Source of the DNA: Steroidobacter agaridevorans
GTDB taxonomy: Bacteria > Pseudomonadota > Gammaproteobacteria > Steroidobacterales > Steroidobacteraceae
Length of the DNA stretch: 64,000 nt
Direction of reading: 5' to 3'
NCBI RefSeq assembly: GCF_009932555.1
Contig: NZ_BLJO01000001.1
Coordinates: forward strand, 62,001 to 126,000
Translations under genes and position numbers: made by a program
Notes under the pieces: generated by a model
Seen by the model: only the letters and a program-made list of their open reading frames with translations
What the model was told of the DNA's origin: nothing
Databases searched by the model: none
Part shown: positions 50,226-59,043 of the stretch, piece after piece
How the letters are laid out: every line of letters starts with the position of its first letter
Numbering within the stretch: position 1 is the first letter of the stretch

Positions 50226-50552
50226 TCAGAACGGCATCTTGAACCCGGGCGGCAGGTTCAAGCCACCCATCAGCGCCGACATCCGTTCCTGCGTCGTACG
50301 CTCGACCTTCTGCACGGCGTCGTTGATGGCCGCGGCGACCAGGTCTTCCAGCATGTCTTTGTCGTCGCTGCTCACGATCGAAGGATCGAGCGTCACGCGG
50401 CGCACTTCATGCTTGCCGGTCATCACCACTTTGGCCATGCCGCCGCCCGCCTCGCCCGTGACTTCGAGCTGCGCGATCTCGGCTTGCGCGCGCTGCATGT
50501 TCGCTTGCAGCTGCTGCGCCTGTTTCATCATGTTGCCGATATTGCCTTTCAT
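50226..50552 (-). CDS. ebfC: Nucleoid-associated protein EbfC/YbaB family
   Basis: The 108-aa protein is the YbaB/EbfC small DNA-binding dimer, starting '[19 protein letters not shown]' and containing '[23 protein letters not shown]' and the end '[13 protein letters not shown]'. It binds DNA non-specifically and organises the nucleoid. I chose ATG 50552 over a GTG nine bases upstream because GGAG then lies about 10 bases away. It follows dnaX by 15 bp. Confidence 0.95.
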   Translation of the reverse strand: MKGNIGNMMKQAQQLQANMQRAQAEIAQLEVTGEAGGGMAKVVMTGKHEVRRVTLDPSIVSSDDKDMLEDLVAAAINDAVQKVERTTQERMSALMGGLNLPPGFKMPF

Positions 50553-50567
50553 AACTGACACACTCCG

Positions 50568-52235
50568 TCATTGATTGTCGGTCGGCCGGATGGACTCGGG
50601 AGTGACCGTCGCGCCGAAGATTTCTTTCATGGCGCGAATATTGGGATCGTTCTCGATGGAAGATCGGGCGTTCTGCAAGCGATCGTCGGCCGCGGCCTTG
50701 AGCTGACGCGCCGGTGTATTCATCGGCTCGCCGCCAGCGGCGGCGCCTTCGATGAACTCCAGCACGACCGGCTCGCCGTAATACGTGCTCAGCGCCTGCC
50801 GGAGCTTGTCTTCCATCATCGCCGTACGATAGTGCGCGCCCTCCGGATCGAGCTGCAGACGCACTTTGTTTCCGTGCTTGCCAAGGAACGCGCAGTTCAC
50901 TGCGAGCTGACGTGTAATGCCGCCGAGCCCCATCTGCGCGACCATCGCGTTCCAATCGCCGTTGCTGCCGGATGCAGCGGCCGGTGCCGGAGCGGCCGCA
51001 GGCGCCGGGGTTGAAGTCGTCGCAACGCTGGGCGCAGGCGCCTGCGCTTGAACGGGAGCGGCCGCAGCCGCACGCACCGAGGCCGGCACACCGCCAGAAC
51101 GGGCCGGCGCCGGCGCTGATGTTGGCGCGCTACCCGCGGACGCCACCACTTCCTGCGCGCTGAACGCCAACATGCGCAGCAACACCATCTCGAATCCACC
51201 ACGCGCATCGGGTGCAAGCTCGAGGTCGCGACGACCGACGATGGCGATTTGATAAAACAGCTGCGCATCTTCCGGCGAGATCGCCGCCGCAAGCTTTTTA
51301 TAAGCCTCAACGTCATCCGACTCGTCGATCTGCAGATCGGGCACCGCCTGCAACAGCGCGAGCTTCTGCAACAGCGCCGCGAGCTCGGCGAGCACTTCGC
51401 GATAGTCCGGCGCGTGCTCGTCCAATTCATTCACGCCGTCGAGGACCTTGCGTGCATCGCGCGCGATCAGCGCTTCGACGATGCCGAATACTTGCGCACG
51501 ATCCAACGTGCCGAGCATGGTGCGCGTGTCATCGGCAGTGAGCTTGCCACCGCCGAACGCGATGACTTGATCGAGCAGGCTCAGCGCATCACGCATGCTG
51601 CCTTCAGCGGCACGCGCGACCATGCGGAGCGCGTCGGCTTCGAATGCGATGTTCTCCTGCTCGCAGATGAACTTGAGCCGGTTCAAGATCATCGCCGGCG
51701 GGAAGCGCTTCAGACTGAACTGCAAGCAGCGCGACAGCACCGTCACCGGCAGCTTCTGCGGATCGGTGGTCGCGAGCAGGAATTTGACATGCGGCGGCGG
51801 CTCTTCGAGCGTCTTCAGCAACGCATTGAACGAATGCGTCGAGAGCATGTGCACTTCGTCGATCAGGTAGACCTTGTAGCGGCCGCGAGCCGGCGCGTAC
51901 TGCACGTTATCGAGCAACTCGCGCGTGTCGTCGACTTTGGTGCGCGAGGCGGCGTCGACTTCGATCAGGTCGACGAAGCGGCCCTCATCGATCTCGCGAC
52001 ACGCGCTGCAGACACCGCACGGCGTCGGCGTCATGCCGGTTTCGCAATTCAGCGACTTCGCCAGGATGCGCGCGATGGTGGTTTTGCCTACACCTCGCGT
52101 GCCGGTGAACAAGAACGCGTGATGCACCCGCCCCGTCTGCAACGCATTGACGAGCGCGCGCATGACGTGATCCTGGCCAGCCAGCTCGGTGAAACTGCGC
52201 GGCCGCCATTTGCGGGCGAGAGCTAGATAGGACAT
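50568..52235 (-). CDS. dnaX: DNA polymerase III subunit gamma/tau
   Basis: DnaX is the clamp-loader ATPase that also links polymerase cores. The 555-aa protein starts 'MSYLALARKWRPRSFTELAGQDHV', with Walker A 'GTRGVGKTT' (about residues 45-53), a zinc module 'CETGMTPTPCGVCSAC', Walker B 'LIDEVHML' and the sensor 'LLATTDPQKLP'. A Pro/Ala-rich linker (about 370-430) and a C-terminal domain follow. I did not find an obvious slippery heptamer for frameshifting to gamma. The ATG at 52235 lies 17 bases after the 4.5S RNA gene, with AAGG seven bases upstream. Confidence 0.96.
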   Translation of the reverse strand: MSYLALARKWRPRSFTELAGQDHVMRALVNALQTGRVHHAFLFTGTRGVGKTTIARILAKSLNCETGMTPTPCGVCSACREIDEGRFVDLIEVDAASRTKVDDTRELLDNVQYAPARGRYKVYLIDEVHMLSTHSFNALLKTLEEPPPHVKFLLATTDPQKLPVTVLSRCLQFSLKRFPPAMILNRLKFICEQENIAFEADALRMVARAAEGSMRDALSLLDQVIAFGGGKLTADDTRTMLGTLDRAQVFGIVEALIARDARKVLDGVNELDEHAPDYREVLAELAALLQKLALLQAVPDLQIDESDDVEAYKKLAAAISPEDAQLFYQIAIVGRRDLELAPDARGGFEMVLLRMLAFSAQEVVASAGSAPTSAPAPARSGGVPASVRAAAAAPVQAQAPAPSVATTSTPAPAAAPAPAAASGSNGDWNAMVAQMGLGGITRQLAVNCAFLGKHGNKVRLQLDPEGAHYRTAMMEDKLRQALSTYYGEPVVLEFIEGAAAGGEPMNTPARQLKAAADDRLQNARSSIENDPNIRAMKEIFGATVTPESIRPTDNQ

Positions 52236-52252
52236 GCGGGAACCTTGATGGA

Positions 52253-52364
52253 GACGGCCCGCGCCGGCGCTTCTCCGGCGCCCGATATCACCGTTACCGT
52301 TGCTCCCTTCCGGGCCTGGCGGGGTTCGCGGCTGATCGTCGCGGAGAAACCGACGCGAGCCGCC
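52253..52364 (-). ncRNA. ffs: 4.5S (signal recognition particle) RNA
   Basis: The minus strand carries the near-invariant SRP domain IV core CCAGGCCCGGAAGGGAGCAA (about 52317-52298). It is embedded in a long rod: GGCTCGCGTCGG at the 5' end pairs fully (with G-U pairs) with CCGGCGCGGGCC at the 3' end, and TTCTCCG pairs with CGGAGAA inside it. The pairing gives ends near 52364 and 52253, about 112 nt, matching bacterial 4.5S RNA. It lies directly upstream of dnaX, as in pseudomonads. Confidence 0.93.
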
Positions 52365-52419
52365 ATAGAAGCCCACGAAAATCGGCAGTCGTTTGAGGCG
52401 GCGGAATATACCAGAGCAG

Positions 52420-52476
52420 AACGGTTTCCCGTAGATCTCGTCTACGGTTTCCCGTAAACCCTACGGCGCTCCGTAG
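52420..52476. repeat. Cluster of alternating TACGG/CCGTA inverted repeats
   Basis: The 13-bp sequence ACGGTTTCCCGTA occurs twice (52421-52433 and 52444-52456). It is followed by CTACGG-CGCT-CCGTAG (52461-52476), and between the first two copies CCGTAGA-TCTCG-TCTACGG (52429-52447) can also pair. Six alternating arms can therefore fold into three small hairpins or alternatives. It lies between the queF stop and ffs. It may end the phoH-queF transcript or bind a protein; neither is shown. Confidence 0.6.
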
Positions 52477-52490
52477 CGACAACGTTGGTC

Positions 52491-52976
52491 TTAGCCCCGG
52501 CCGCGATAACCCGGCACGCCCTGGTCCGGCAGCCAGAGCCCCTTCGGCGGCTCGCCCGTCTGCCAGAACACGTCTATGGGGATGCCGCCGCGCGGATACC
52601 AGTACCCGCCGATGCGCAGCCAGCGCGGTTTCAGGAAGTTCACCAGGCGTGCGCCGATGGCGACCGTGCAATCCTCATGGAACGCGCCGTGGTTGCGGAA
52701 CGAGCCGAGGTACAGCTTGAGCGACTTGCTCTCGACCAGCCACTGCTTGGGCACATAGTCGATCACGAGGTGCGCGAAATCCGGCTGGCCGGTCACTGGA
52801 CACAGCGACGTGAACTCCGGCGCAGTGAAGCGCGCGAGGTACTGCTTGTCCGGATGCGGATTGGGCACGCGCTCGAGCGTCGCCTTCTCCGGCGACGTCG
52901 GCAGCGCGACGCTCGAGCCGAGCTGGCTCACGTGCTGAGCGACCTCCGCGGCCTTCTGCTTCTTACCTTTCGCCAA
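52491..52976 (-). CDS. queF: NADPH-dependent 7-cyano-7-deazaguanine reductase
   Basis: QueF reduces preQ0 to preQ1 in queuosine biosynthesis. The 161-aa protein is the short unimodular type, with the catalytic Cys in '[17 protein letters not shown]', the QueF motif '[20 protein letters not shown]', and '[12 protein letters not shown]' near the end. I chose the TTG at 52976 ([11 protein letters not shown]), 11 bases after the phoH stop and preceded by AAGGTGG; an in-frame start at 53066 would overlap phoH by about 80 bases. Confidence 0.93.
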   Translation of the reverse strand: MAKGKKQKAAEVAQHVSQLGSSVALPTSPEKATLERVPNPHPDKQYLARFTAPEFTSLCPVTGQPDFAHLVIDYVPKQWLVESKSLKLYLGSFRNHGAFHEDCTVAIGARLVNFLKPRWLRIGGYWYPRGGIPIDVFWQTGEPPKGLWLPDQGVPGYRGRG

Positions 52977-52987
52977 TCGTGGCCACC

Positions 52988-54448
52988 TTAAAGTATTTCC
53001 GACGCGTAATCCGCCAACCGTGAGCGCTCGCCGCGCATCAGCGTGATATGGCCGGCGTGCGACCAATCGCGGAATCGATTGACCACATACGTGAGGCCCG
53101 AGGTGGTCTCCGTCAAGTACGGCGTATCGATCTGCGCGATGTTGCCGAGGCAGACCACTTTCGTGCCCGGGCCGGAGCGCGTCACCAGCGCCTTCATCTG
53201 CTTCGCGGTCAGGTTCTGCGCCTCATCCAGGATCAGGAACCGATTGAGGAACGTGCGGCCGCGCATGAAATTCAGCGAGCGGATCTTGATCCGATTGCGC
53301 AGCAGGTCGTTGGTCGCCGCGCGCCCCCAGTTGCCGCCCTCCTGGCTCTGCGTCAGCACTTCGAGGTTGTCCATCAGCGCGCCCATCCACGGCTCCATCT
53401 TTTCTTCTTCCGTGCCGGGCAGGAAGCCGATGTCTTCGCCGAGCGGAATCGTCACGCGCGTCATGATGATCTCGCTGTAGCGATTGCTCTCCAGCGTCTG
53501 CGCGAGCCCCGCCGCCAGCGTGAGCAGCGTCTTGCCGGTGCCGGCCGGTCCGAGAATGGTCACGAAGTCGATCTCGGGATCGAGCAGCAGATTCAATGCG
53601 AAATTCTGTTCGCGGTTGCGCGCGTTGATGCCCCAGATGCTGTGCCGCTCGTTGCGAAAGTCGCGGATCAGCTCGAGCACCGCTTCGTTACCATCGATCT
53701 TGCGCACGATCGCTTCGAGGCCGTTCGCGTCCTGCTGATACAGAAATTGATTGACGTGCCAGTCGCGCACCATCGGCCCGTGCACGCGATAGTAAGTGCG
53801 CGTCTGCTCCTGCCAGGAGTGCATGTTCTTGCCATGCTTCTCCCAGAAGTTGGCCGGCAGCTCCTGCAGCCCCGTGTACAGCAGGTCCGCATCTTCGATG
53901 GTCTTGTCGTTGTAATAGTCCTCGGCGTACACGCCGATGATCGACGCCTTGATGCGCAGGTTGATGTCCTTGGACACCAGCGTGACGCGCGCTTCGGTAT
54001 GTTCTTTCTGTAACGCCAGCGCCTGGCCGAGGATGGCGTTGTCGGCGCCGTGGCCGGGCAACGTATCCGGCAGACCGCCGCTCAAGACCTTGGTCTGGAA
54101 GAACAGCCGGCCCGCGACGGCCTTCTTCTGTCCATTGATGTATTTGCTGGTCGGCAGCTCGATGCCGTGATCGATGGCCGTCTTGTCGACACCGACCATC
54201 AGCTCATCGAGGAAGCGGCTCACCTGCCGCACGTTACGCGCCGCTTCCGACAAACCCTTCTTACCGGCGTCGAGCTCTTCCAGCACGATCATCGGAATGT
54301 AGACGTCGTGCTCGTCGAAGCGAAAGATCGCGGTCGGGTCGTGCATCAGAACGTTGGTGTCCAGCACGAAGATGCGTCGCTGGCCGCGCTTGCCCGCACG
54401 ACTGCGCTTGTCGGCGGCCTTGGATTCGCTCGATTCGGCTTTGGCCAT
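52988..54448 (-). CDS. PhoH family ATPase with N-terminal PIN domain (PhoH2-like)
   Basis: The 486-aa protein joins a PIN RNase-like domain (about residues 22-170, '[13 protein letters not shown]' and further acidic residues) to a PhoH P-loop ATPase. The ATPase has Walker A '[15 protein letters not shown]' at about 300 and '[23 protein letters not shown]'. PhoH2-type proteins have been described as RNA helicase/RNases; the role in gammaproteobacteria is unclear. It lies upstream of queF and 58 bp downstream of the peroxiredoxin gene, and may be co-transcribed. Confidence 0.92.
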   Translation of the reverse strand: MAKAESSESKAADKRSRAGKRGQRRIFVLDTNVLMHDPTAIFRFDEHDVYIPMIVLEELDAGKKGLSEAARNVRQVSRFLDELMVGVDKTAIDHGIELPTSKYINGQKKAVAGRLFFQTKVLSGGLPDTLPGHGADNAILGQALALQKEHTEARVTLVSKDINLRIKASIIGVYAEDYYNDKTIEDADLLYTGLQELPANFWEKHGKNMHSWQEQTRTYYRVHGPMVRDWHVNQFLYQQDANGLEAIVRKIDGNEAVLELIRDFRNERHSIWGINARNREQNFALNLLLDPEIDFVTILGPAGTGKTLLTLAAGLAQTLESNRYSEIIMTRVTIPLGEDIGFLPGTEEEKMEPWMGALMDNLEVLTQSQEGGNWGRAATNDLLRNRIKIRSLNFMRGRTFLNRFLILDEAQNLTAKQMKALVTRSGPGTKVVCLGNIAQIDTPYLTETTSGLTYVVNRFRDWSHAGHITLMRGERSRLADYASEIL

Positions 54449-54506
54449 GAGGCTTGTCGATACTCCCAGGAAGAGGTCGAAGGAGACTACGGGTGCGCTA
54501 TTACAA

Positions 54507-55076
54507 TTACAGTGCTTGCGCGGCTTCGAGCACGGCGTCGGCGTGCCCCGGCACTCTCACCTTGCGCCATTCCTGACGCAGCACGCCGTTCGCGTCGATC
54601 AGGAATGTGCTGCGCTCCACGCCCATGAACTTGCGGCCGTACAAGCTCTTTTCCTGCCACACATCGAACAGCTGGCACAGCGCCTGTTGCTCATCGGAGA
54701 GCAGCTCGAAGGGGAATTGAAACTTGGCCTTGAACTTCTCGTGCGAGGCGATGCTGTCGGGCGAGACGCCAAGGATCAGGGTGTTCGCCTTTTTGAAGGC
54801 CGGCGCGAGATCGCGGAACGCCTCGCCTTCGGTCGTGCAACCGGGCGTGTTATCGCGAGGATAGAAATAGATCACGAGGTTCTTGCCCGCCGCCTCGCTC
54901 GATTTCCACGAGCCGCCGCCAGTGACCAGGCTGGAGAACGCGGGGACCTTCTTGCCTACCGCGATCTTGCCCGAGCCGCCACTTTTGATCGGCGCGCTTT
55001 TCGCAGCCGCAGCTTTCTTGGCAGGCGCTTTCTTGACCGTTTTCTTCGCGACGGAAGACGTTTTCTTGGCCGGCAT
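54507..55076 (-). CDS. Peroxiredoxin (Bcp/PrxQ type) with N-terminal Lys/Ala-rich tail
   Basis: The 189-aa protein has a thiol peroxidase domain (about residues 38-189) with peroxidatic C80 in 'YPRDNTPGCTTEGEAFRD'. PrxQ's frequent partner cysteine five residues later is Glu here; C134 is the only other visible candidate. Residues 1-37 are a disordered tail of Lys, Ala, Pro and Ser (AKKTVKKAPAKKAAAAK), resembling histone H1 or AlgP tails and unusual for this family. It starts four bases after the gcvR stop, the familiar gcvR-bcp order. Confidence 0.9.
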   Translation of the reverse strand: MPAKKTSSVAKKTVKKAPAKKAAAAKSAPIKSGGSGKIAVGKKVPAFSSLVTGGGSWKSSEAAGKNLVIYFYPRDNTPGCTTEGEAFRDLAPAFKKANTLILGVSPDSIASHEKFKAKFQFPFELLSDEQQALCQLFDVWQEKSLYGRKFMGVERSTFLIDANGVLRQEWRKVRVPGHADAVLEAAQAL

Positions 55077-55080
55077 TCGG

Positions 55081-55608
55081 TTACGACTTCACGGGTTCGA
55101 GAATGGCGTCGAGGTTGAGCTGATCGCACAAATCCATGAATTCCTCGCGCAGCGCCGCGATGTGAATCTTGCTGGGAATGTGGACCATCATCTGTACGGA
55201 AAACATTGGCGCGCCGGTGTGCGCGGCCGCGTAGCTGCGCGTATTCAACTCGGCGATATCGATGCCGCGCGCGCTGAAGAAACCGGCCAGGTTGTGCACG
55301 ATGCCCGGCTGGTCGAGGCACACCACGTCGACCGAATACGTGACCACGTCCTTGCGCGGCGGACGCTGGTCGGTGCGGCGCAGGCTGACCGTGATCCCGG
55401 AGGAATCGCTCAGCTTTTTCAGCTCGGTTTCCAGCTTGGCGAGCGTATGCCAGTTGCCGGACACCAGCAGCAGCATGGCGAACTCGCTGCCGAGCGAGCT
55501 CATCCGACTGTCGACGATGTTGCCGGAGCAGTCGAGCACCACGCGGGTCAGATCGTAGACGAGACCGGTGCGATCGCTGCCGAGCGCGGAAATGACGATG
55601 AACTGCAT
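55081..55608 (-). CDS. gcvR: Glycine cleavage system transcriptional repressor-like ACT protein
   Basis: The 175-aa protein has two ACT domains (about residues 2-75 and 88-165), with 'VISALGSDRTGLVYDLTRVVLDCSGNIVDSRM' and 'VVCLDQPGIVHNLAGFFSARGIDIAELNTRSY', matching GcvR. In E. coli GcvR binds GcvA and lets it repress the gcv operon without glycine. The ATG at 55608 begins the conserved sequence. It is divergent from dapA and precedes the peroxiredoxin gene, as in enterics. Confidence 0.85.
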   Translation of the reverse strand: MQFIVISALGSDRTGLVYDLTRVVLDCSGNIVDSRMSSLGSEFAMLLLVSGNWHTLAKLETELKKLSDSSGITVSLRRTDQRPPRKDVVTYSVDVVCLDQPGIVHNLAGFFSARGIDIAELNTRSYAAAHTGAPMFSVQMMVHIPSKIHIAALREEFMDLCDQLNLDAILEPVKS

Positions 55609-55778
55609 CGAGGGCCTGATTGGATTTACGGGTCGCCAGTTTACACGCACCCGCGCGCCAGTCGGAACGCGAATTCCCTGCCAGCGGCCGCCCGATCCCC
55701 CGGCGGACCCGGCCGGTCTTACGTGCCTAACTGCCGTTAACTTGGTAGGATCGCGCCCCTTCCCCATCGAGGATGACC

Positions 55779-56657
55779 ATGTTTAGCGGCAGCATCGTGG
55801 CGCTCGTCACGCCGATGCAGGCGGATGGCTCTGTGGATCACAGCGCCCTGGACCGTCTGGTCGACTTCCACGTCTCCAATGGCACCAATGCCATCGTCGC
55901 CGTCGGCACCACCGGCGAATCGCCGACGCTGAGCGTCGAGGAACACATCGGCGTGGTCAAACGCGTGGTCGATCGCTCCGCCGGCCGCCTCCCGGTGATC
56001 GCCGGCACCGGCGCCAACTCGACCCGCGAGGCCATCGAGCTGACCCGCTTGGCGAAGGACGTGGGCGTGGATGCCTGCCTCTCGGTCGTGCCCTACTACA
56101 ACAAGCCGACCCAGGAAGGCCTGTATCAGCATTTCAAGGCCATCGCGCAGGCCGTGAACGTGCCGATCTTTTTGTACAACGTGCCCGGTCGCACCGTGGT
56201 CGACATGAAGCCCGAGACCGTGCAGCGGCTGGCCCAATTTCCGAATATCGTCGGCCTGAAAGAAGCCTGCTCGCTGGAGCGCAACCGGGAGCTGCTGAAC
56301 CGCGTCGGCGGCCGGCTGGCGCTGTTCTCCGGCGACGACGATCTGGCCTGCGAAGCGGTGCTGGCCGGGTTCAACGGGGTGGTCTCCGTGACCGCCAACG
56401 TCGCGCCGCGCCAGGTCCGGGCGGTGATGGATGCCGCGCTGGCCGGCAAGCGGGATGAAGCCCGCAAGCTCGACATGAAGCTGCAGCAACTCCACAAGTC
56501 GATGTTCCTGGAGAGCAACCCCATCCCGGTGAAATGGGCCGTCTCCCGCCTCGGCCTCTGCGGCGACACCGTCCGCCTGCCGCTGGTGGGCCTGTCCCGC
56601 CAACACCAGGCCCCGATCCTGGAAGCCATGCAGTCGGCCGGGATCGCCTTCGCCTGA
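55779..56657 (+). CDS. dapA: 4-hydroxy-tetrahydrodipicolinate synthase
   Basis: DapA condenses pyruvate with aspartate semialdehyde in lysine and diaminopimelate synthesis. The 292-aa protein starts 'MFSGSIVALVTPMQ', has 'GTTGESPTLSVEEH' (pyruvate-binding Thr), the catalytic Tyr in 'SVVPYYNKPTQEGLYQHF', and the Schiff-base Lys in 'NIVGLKEACS' (about residue 160). The second ATG (55779) is preferred because GAGG lies six bases before it; the first ATG overlaps that site. bamC, which often follows dapA, is replaced by a tRNA gene. Confidence 0.97.
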   Translation: MFSGSIVALVTPMQADGSVDHSALDRLVDFHVSNGTNAIVAVGTTGESPTLSVEEHIGVVKRVVDRSAGRLPVIAGTGANSTREAIELTRLAKDVGVDACLSVVPYYNKPTQEGLYQHFKAIAQAVNVPIFLYNVPGRTVVDMKPETVQRLAQFPNIVGLKEACSLERNRELLNRVGGRLALFSGDDDLACEAVLAGFNGVVSVTANVAPRQVRAVMDAALAGKRDEARKLDMKLQQLHKSMFLESNPIPVKWAVSRLGLCGDTVRLPLVGLSRQHQAPILEAMQSAGIAFA

Positions 56658-56668
56658 ACAAGCGTTAC

Positions 56669-56697
56669 TTGGGAACGGGCGCGACGTAGTGTAATCT
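56669..56697 (+). promoter_or_regulatory. Sigma-70 promoter of the tRNA-Ser gene
   Basis: TTGGGA (56669-56674) and TAATCT (56692-56697) are separated by 17 bases; the predicted start falls about 8-10 bases upstream of the mature tRNA 5' end. Confidence 0.6.
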
Positions 56698-56712
56698 TCG
56701 CGCCCTGCGAAC

Positions 56713-56804
56713 GGAGAGATGGCCGAGTGGTCGAAGGCGCTGGACTGGAATTCCAGTAACATCCTCACAGGTGTTCCAGGGTTCGAATCCCTGTCTCTCC
56801 GCCA
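56713..56804 (+). tRNA. tRNA-Ser (anticodon GGA)
   Basis: The 92-nt gene folds as a class II tRNA: acceptor GGAGAGA/TCTCTCC, anticodon stem CTGGA/TCCAG with loop CTGGAAT (anticodon GGA), a long variable arm, T-loop GGTTCGAATCC, and encoded GCCA. The 3' end is the likely attachment site of the adjacent integrase element. Confidence 0.96.
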
Positions 56805-56807
56805 CCT

Positions 56808-58082
56808 TCAATGGGTTACGCGCTCTCCTCCGAGCGGCGCGCAGTGGTCGTCCACCTCCTCAGTACCCATTTTGTACCCACGCTGAATTGTTTCTTTCAT
56901 CAGAGCGGCCATTCGATCGCTCACTCCGTGTCGTGGCTTCGGGATCGCGTGCGCATACGTCTTGAGCGTGATGTATACATTGGCGTGCCCGAGCGCCCTT
57001 GATACGGTCGCGATGTTCTCGCCCGCTTCGAGCAGGTTGCTCGCCCAGGAATGACGGAGATCGTGAAAGCGGACTCGACGAATTTCTGCCCGATCCAGCG
57101 CTGGATAGAAGCCACGTTGTAGCAACGCACTCGCCTGCATCGGCAGCCCACGCACTGAGGGGCACACCACGTCGTGTTCGTTCTTTGGGCATAGCGACCG
57201 CCAGCGCTTCAGCTCCTCGATCAGCGGCGCCGGCAGCTCGATGATGCGCCGACTCGCCTTTGACTTCGGCTTCGAGAAGACGCCGCCTCGCTGCGTTCGC
57301 CGGATCTTGGCCGTGCATCCGACCCAATCGATGTCGCTCCACTTGAGTCCCAGGATCTCCGCCTGGCGCAGCCCGCAATACGCTGCCATCGCGATCGGAA
57401 CACGATAGGGATCCAGCGCCGCCTCGATGGCTCGCACGAGCTCGGACGGCGTCAGCACGTTTTCCTCGATCACGCTCTCTTCGCTGTCCTCGTCCTCGCC
57501 CTCCCCGTCCTCGAGCACCTTCTCCATTCGCTGAGCCACGTTCTTGATGGCAAGGTCGTGGTCGACGGCGTAGAAGCCGATGGAGATCAGTACGCCGATG
57601 CATTTGTTGGTTGTCCGTGGGCCCGGACTGAGCGCCCGAAGCTTTGCGTTCGGGTCGCTCAGCTTCAGCTCACGAAGTTTTTCGTCGCGGGCCCGCTGCA
57701 CGATCTCGGGAATGCCTGCCACCATCTCGGCGCGGAACTTTTCGATGTCCAATCGCGTGATCGACGCGTACTTGCGCGGTCCGAAGTACGGCACGAGATA
57801 GCAGTCGAGTGTAGTTTGGTAATCGGAGAGAGACGCTGCGCGCAGTCTCACCTTGCTGTCGATCCAGAGCTTCGCAACCTCTCGAAACGTAAGTTGATCC
57901 TCCGGGGGCACGTACGTGTTCGCACCCACCTCCTCCAGCCGCTTCTTGAGCAACGCTTTCGCGGCTTGCTTCTCGTGCGCCAACGTTTCGAACTCGCCCT
58001 TCGGCGTCTCGACGTGTCGCTCTCCGTTCTGATCGCGGAAATCGGCGACATATCGCCCGCGGCGCTTTCGGACACATGCCAT
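56808..58082 (-). CDS. Tyrosine-type site-specific integrase
   Basis: The 424-aa protein has an N-terminal arm-binding region, a SAM-like core-binding domain (about residues 60-180, interrupted by an acidic insert near 190-208) and a catalytic domain. Catalytic residues are R239 (CGLRQAEIL), H340 and R343 (HDLRHSW), H366 (LGHANVY) and Y376 (KTYAH). Its stop lies four bases from the tRNA-Ser CCA end, the standard position of a genomic-island integrase using the tRNA 3' end as attB. Confidence 0.95.
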   Translation of the reverse strand: MACVRKRRGRYVADFRDQNGERHVETPKGEFETLAHEKQAAKALLKKRLEEVGANTYVPPEDQLTFREVAKLWIDSKVRLRAASLSDYQTTLDCYLVPYFGPRKYASITRLDIEKFRAEMVAGIPEIVQRARDEKLRELKLSDPNAKLRALSPGPRTTNKCIGVLISIGFYAVDHDLAIKNVAQRMEKVLEDGEGEDEDSEESVIEENVLTPSELVRAIEAALDPYRVPIAMAAYCGLRQAEILGLKWSDIDWVGCTAKIRRTQRGGVFSKPKSKASRRIIELPAPLIEELKRWRSLCPKNEHDVVCPSVRGLPMQASALLQRGFYPALDRAEIRRVRFHDLRHSWASNLLEAGENIATVSRALGHANVYITLKTYAHAIPKPRHGVSDRMAALMKETIQRGYKMGTEEVDDHCAPLGGERVTH

Positions 58083-58268
58083 GGGAGTAAGTGCGGGCGG
58101 ATAGGTTTGTGAATTGGCGGCGGGTGCCTACCGTATAGAAATGGGGAAATTGCAGGACTTCGGCTTCACTACAGCCTCGATCTCGCCGCCCGACAAGAGC
58201 GCTCACCCTCGCAGGGCGCAATCCAGCCTCGCACTCGACGAGTTGGTTGCGCACATACCACACCGCGG

Positions 58269-58577
58269 CTACACGTTTTTCAGTTCATCCGGAGGTCTCC
58301 CTTTCCGGCGGAACTCGTCACAGCGAAAGACCTCATCGACATCAAAGCGAACGTATCGCCCGATCTTTCGGCATGGCACACGCCTCTCACGCGCCTGCGC
58401 TAGCCACCAGCTCGCAGGAATTTGAGTGCGCCGTTCGAGCTCTTCGGCATCCACAAGTTGGCTGGCCGAGGAAGCTGGCTCAGGCGCGGCCGGTCTTACG
58501 AGGTGCTGCTCGAAAACCTCTCGAGGCAGCTCGAGCGTCCCGAGACCGGGAAGTGGGATAAGGATGCGTTCGCTCAT
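58269..58577 (-). CDS. AlpA/excisionase-like helix-turn-helix protein
   Basis: This 102-aa protein has a C-terminal winged-helix motif of the excisionase type: 'LVDAEELERRTQIPASWWLAQARERRVPCRKIGRYVRFDVDEV' (about residues 41-83). The Arg-Tyr-Val-Arg-Phe wing is typical of AlpA/Xis-like proteins. It lies 186 bp upstream of the integrase on the same strand, fitting a recombination directionality factor or int activator. The start at ATG 58577 has only a weak ribosome binding site. Confidence 0.75.
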   Translation of the reverse strand: MSERILIPLPGLGTLELPREVFEQHLVRPAAPEPASSASQLVDAEELERRTQIPASWWLAQARERRVPCRKIGRYVRFDVDEVFRCDEFRRKGRPPDELKNV

Positions 58578-59043
58578 TGCCGTCGATGCGAAGAAGAGTG
58601 GGAAGGGAGAAAGGGAGGCTTTCTTGCCGAGCCGATCGTGTTGTCGGCAAGACGGTCGATGCGTGGAGAAACGCACCGTGACAAGGACACGCATGAAGCC
58701 ACGCGTCCAGCCTGGGGATGGCAACGAACATCGCACCCACGTCAACGCGGTCGCGTGAATGGACAGAGCACGCTGGTCAACTAAGTCGGGCGATTGCGCT
58801 TGTGGCCGTCGGTGCGGACACACGCATGAATCAATTCCGCCGAACACTGGGCTCAATTGGCGCGTCGGGGGATTGGGACGAGCTTTTGGCAGGGTCGCCG
58901 GAGATCACCAATTCCCGGCGACTGAAACGGACGCGAGATGCTACTCGCGCAAGTGGCAACGTAAGGCGACCGTCGGCCAGTCGTCAAGACTCGAACGCCA
59001 TGAAGAGCTAAACGAAAAGTAGCAGTTCGCCCCAGCAGGCTTG
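58578..59043. other. Intergenic stretch inside the island, no gene supported
   Basis: These 466 bases between the excisionase-like gene and the first XRE repressor contain open frames on the plus strand, but none with a family resemblance or a good ribosome binding site. A 7-bp inverted repeat GTCGCCG/CGGCGAC occurs at about 58895-58923. The region could hold the int/xis promoter. Confidence 0.4.

Noticed and set aside
50568-52235. Programmed frameshift in dnaX
   Set aside because: No A-rich slippery heptamer followed by a hairpin was visible, so only the full-length product is called.
52235-52376. N-terminal extension of dnaX to 52376
   Set aside because: That stretch is the 4.5S RNA gene on the same strand; the conserved DnaX start is at 52235.
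55609-55778. Lysine or glycine riboswitch between gcvR and dapA
   Set aside because: The gap is short and shows none of the conserved core motifs of either riboswitch.
58422-59011. Plus-strand frames of about 97-120 aa in the 58.4-59.0 kb region
   Set aside because: No ribosome binding site or recognisable motif; one lies opposite the excisionase-like gene.
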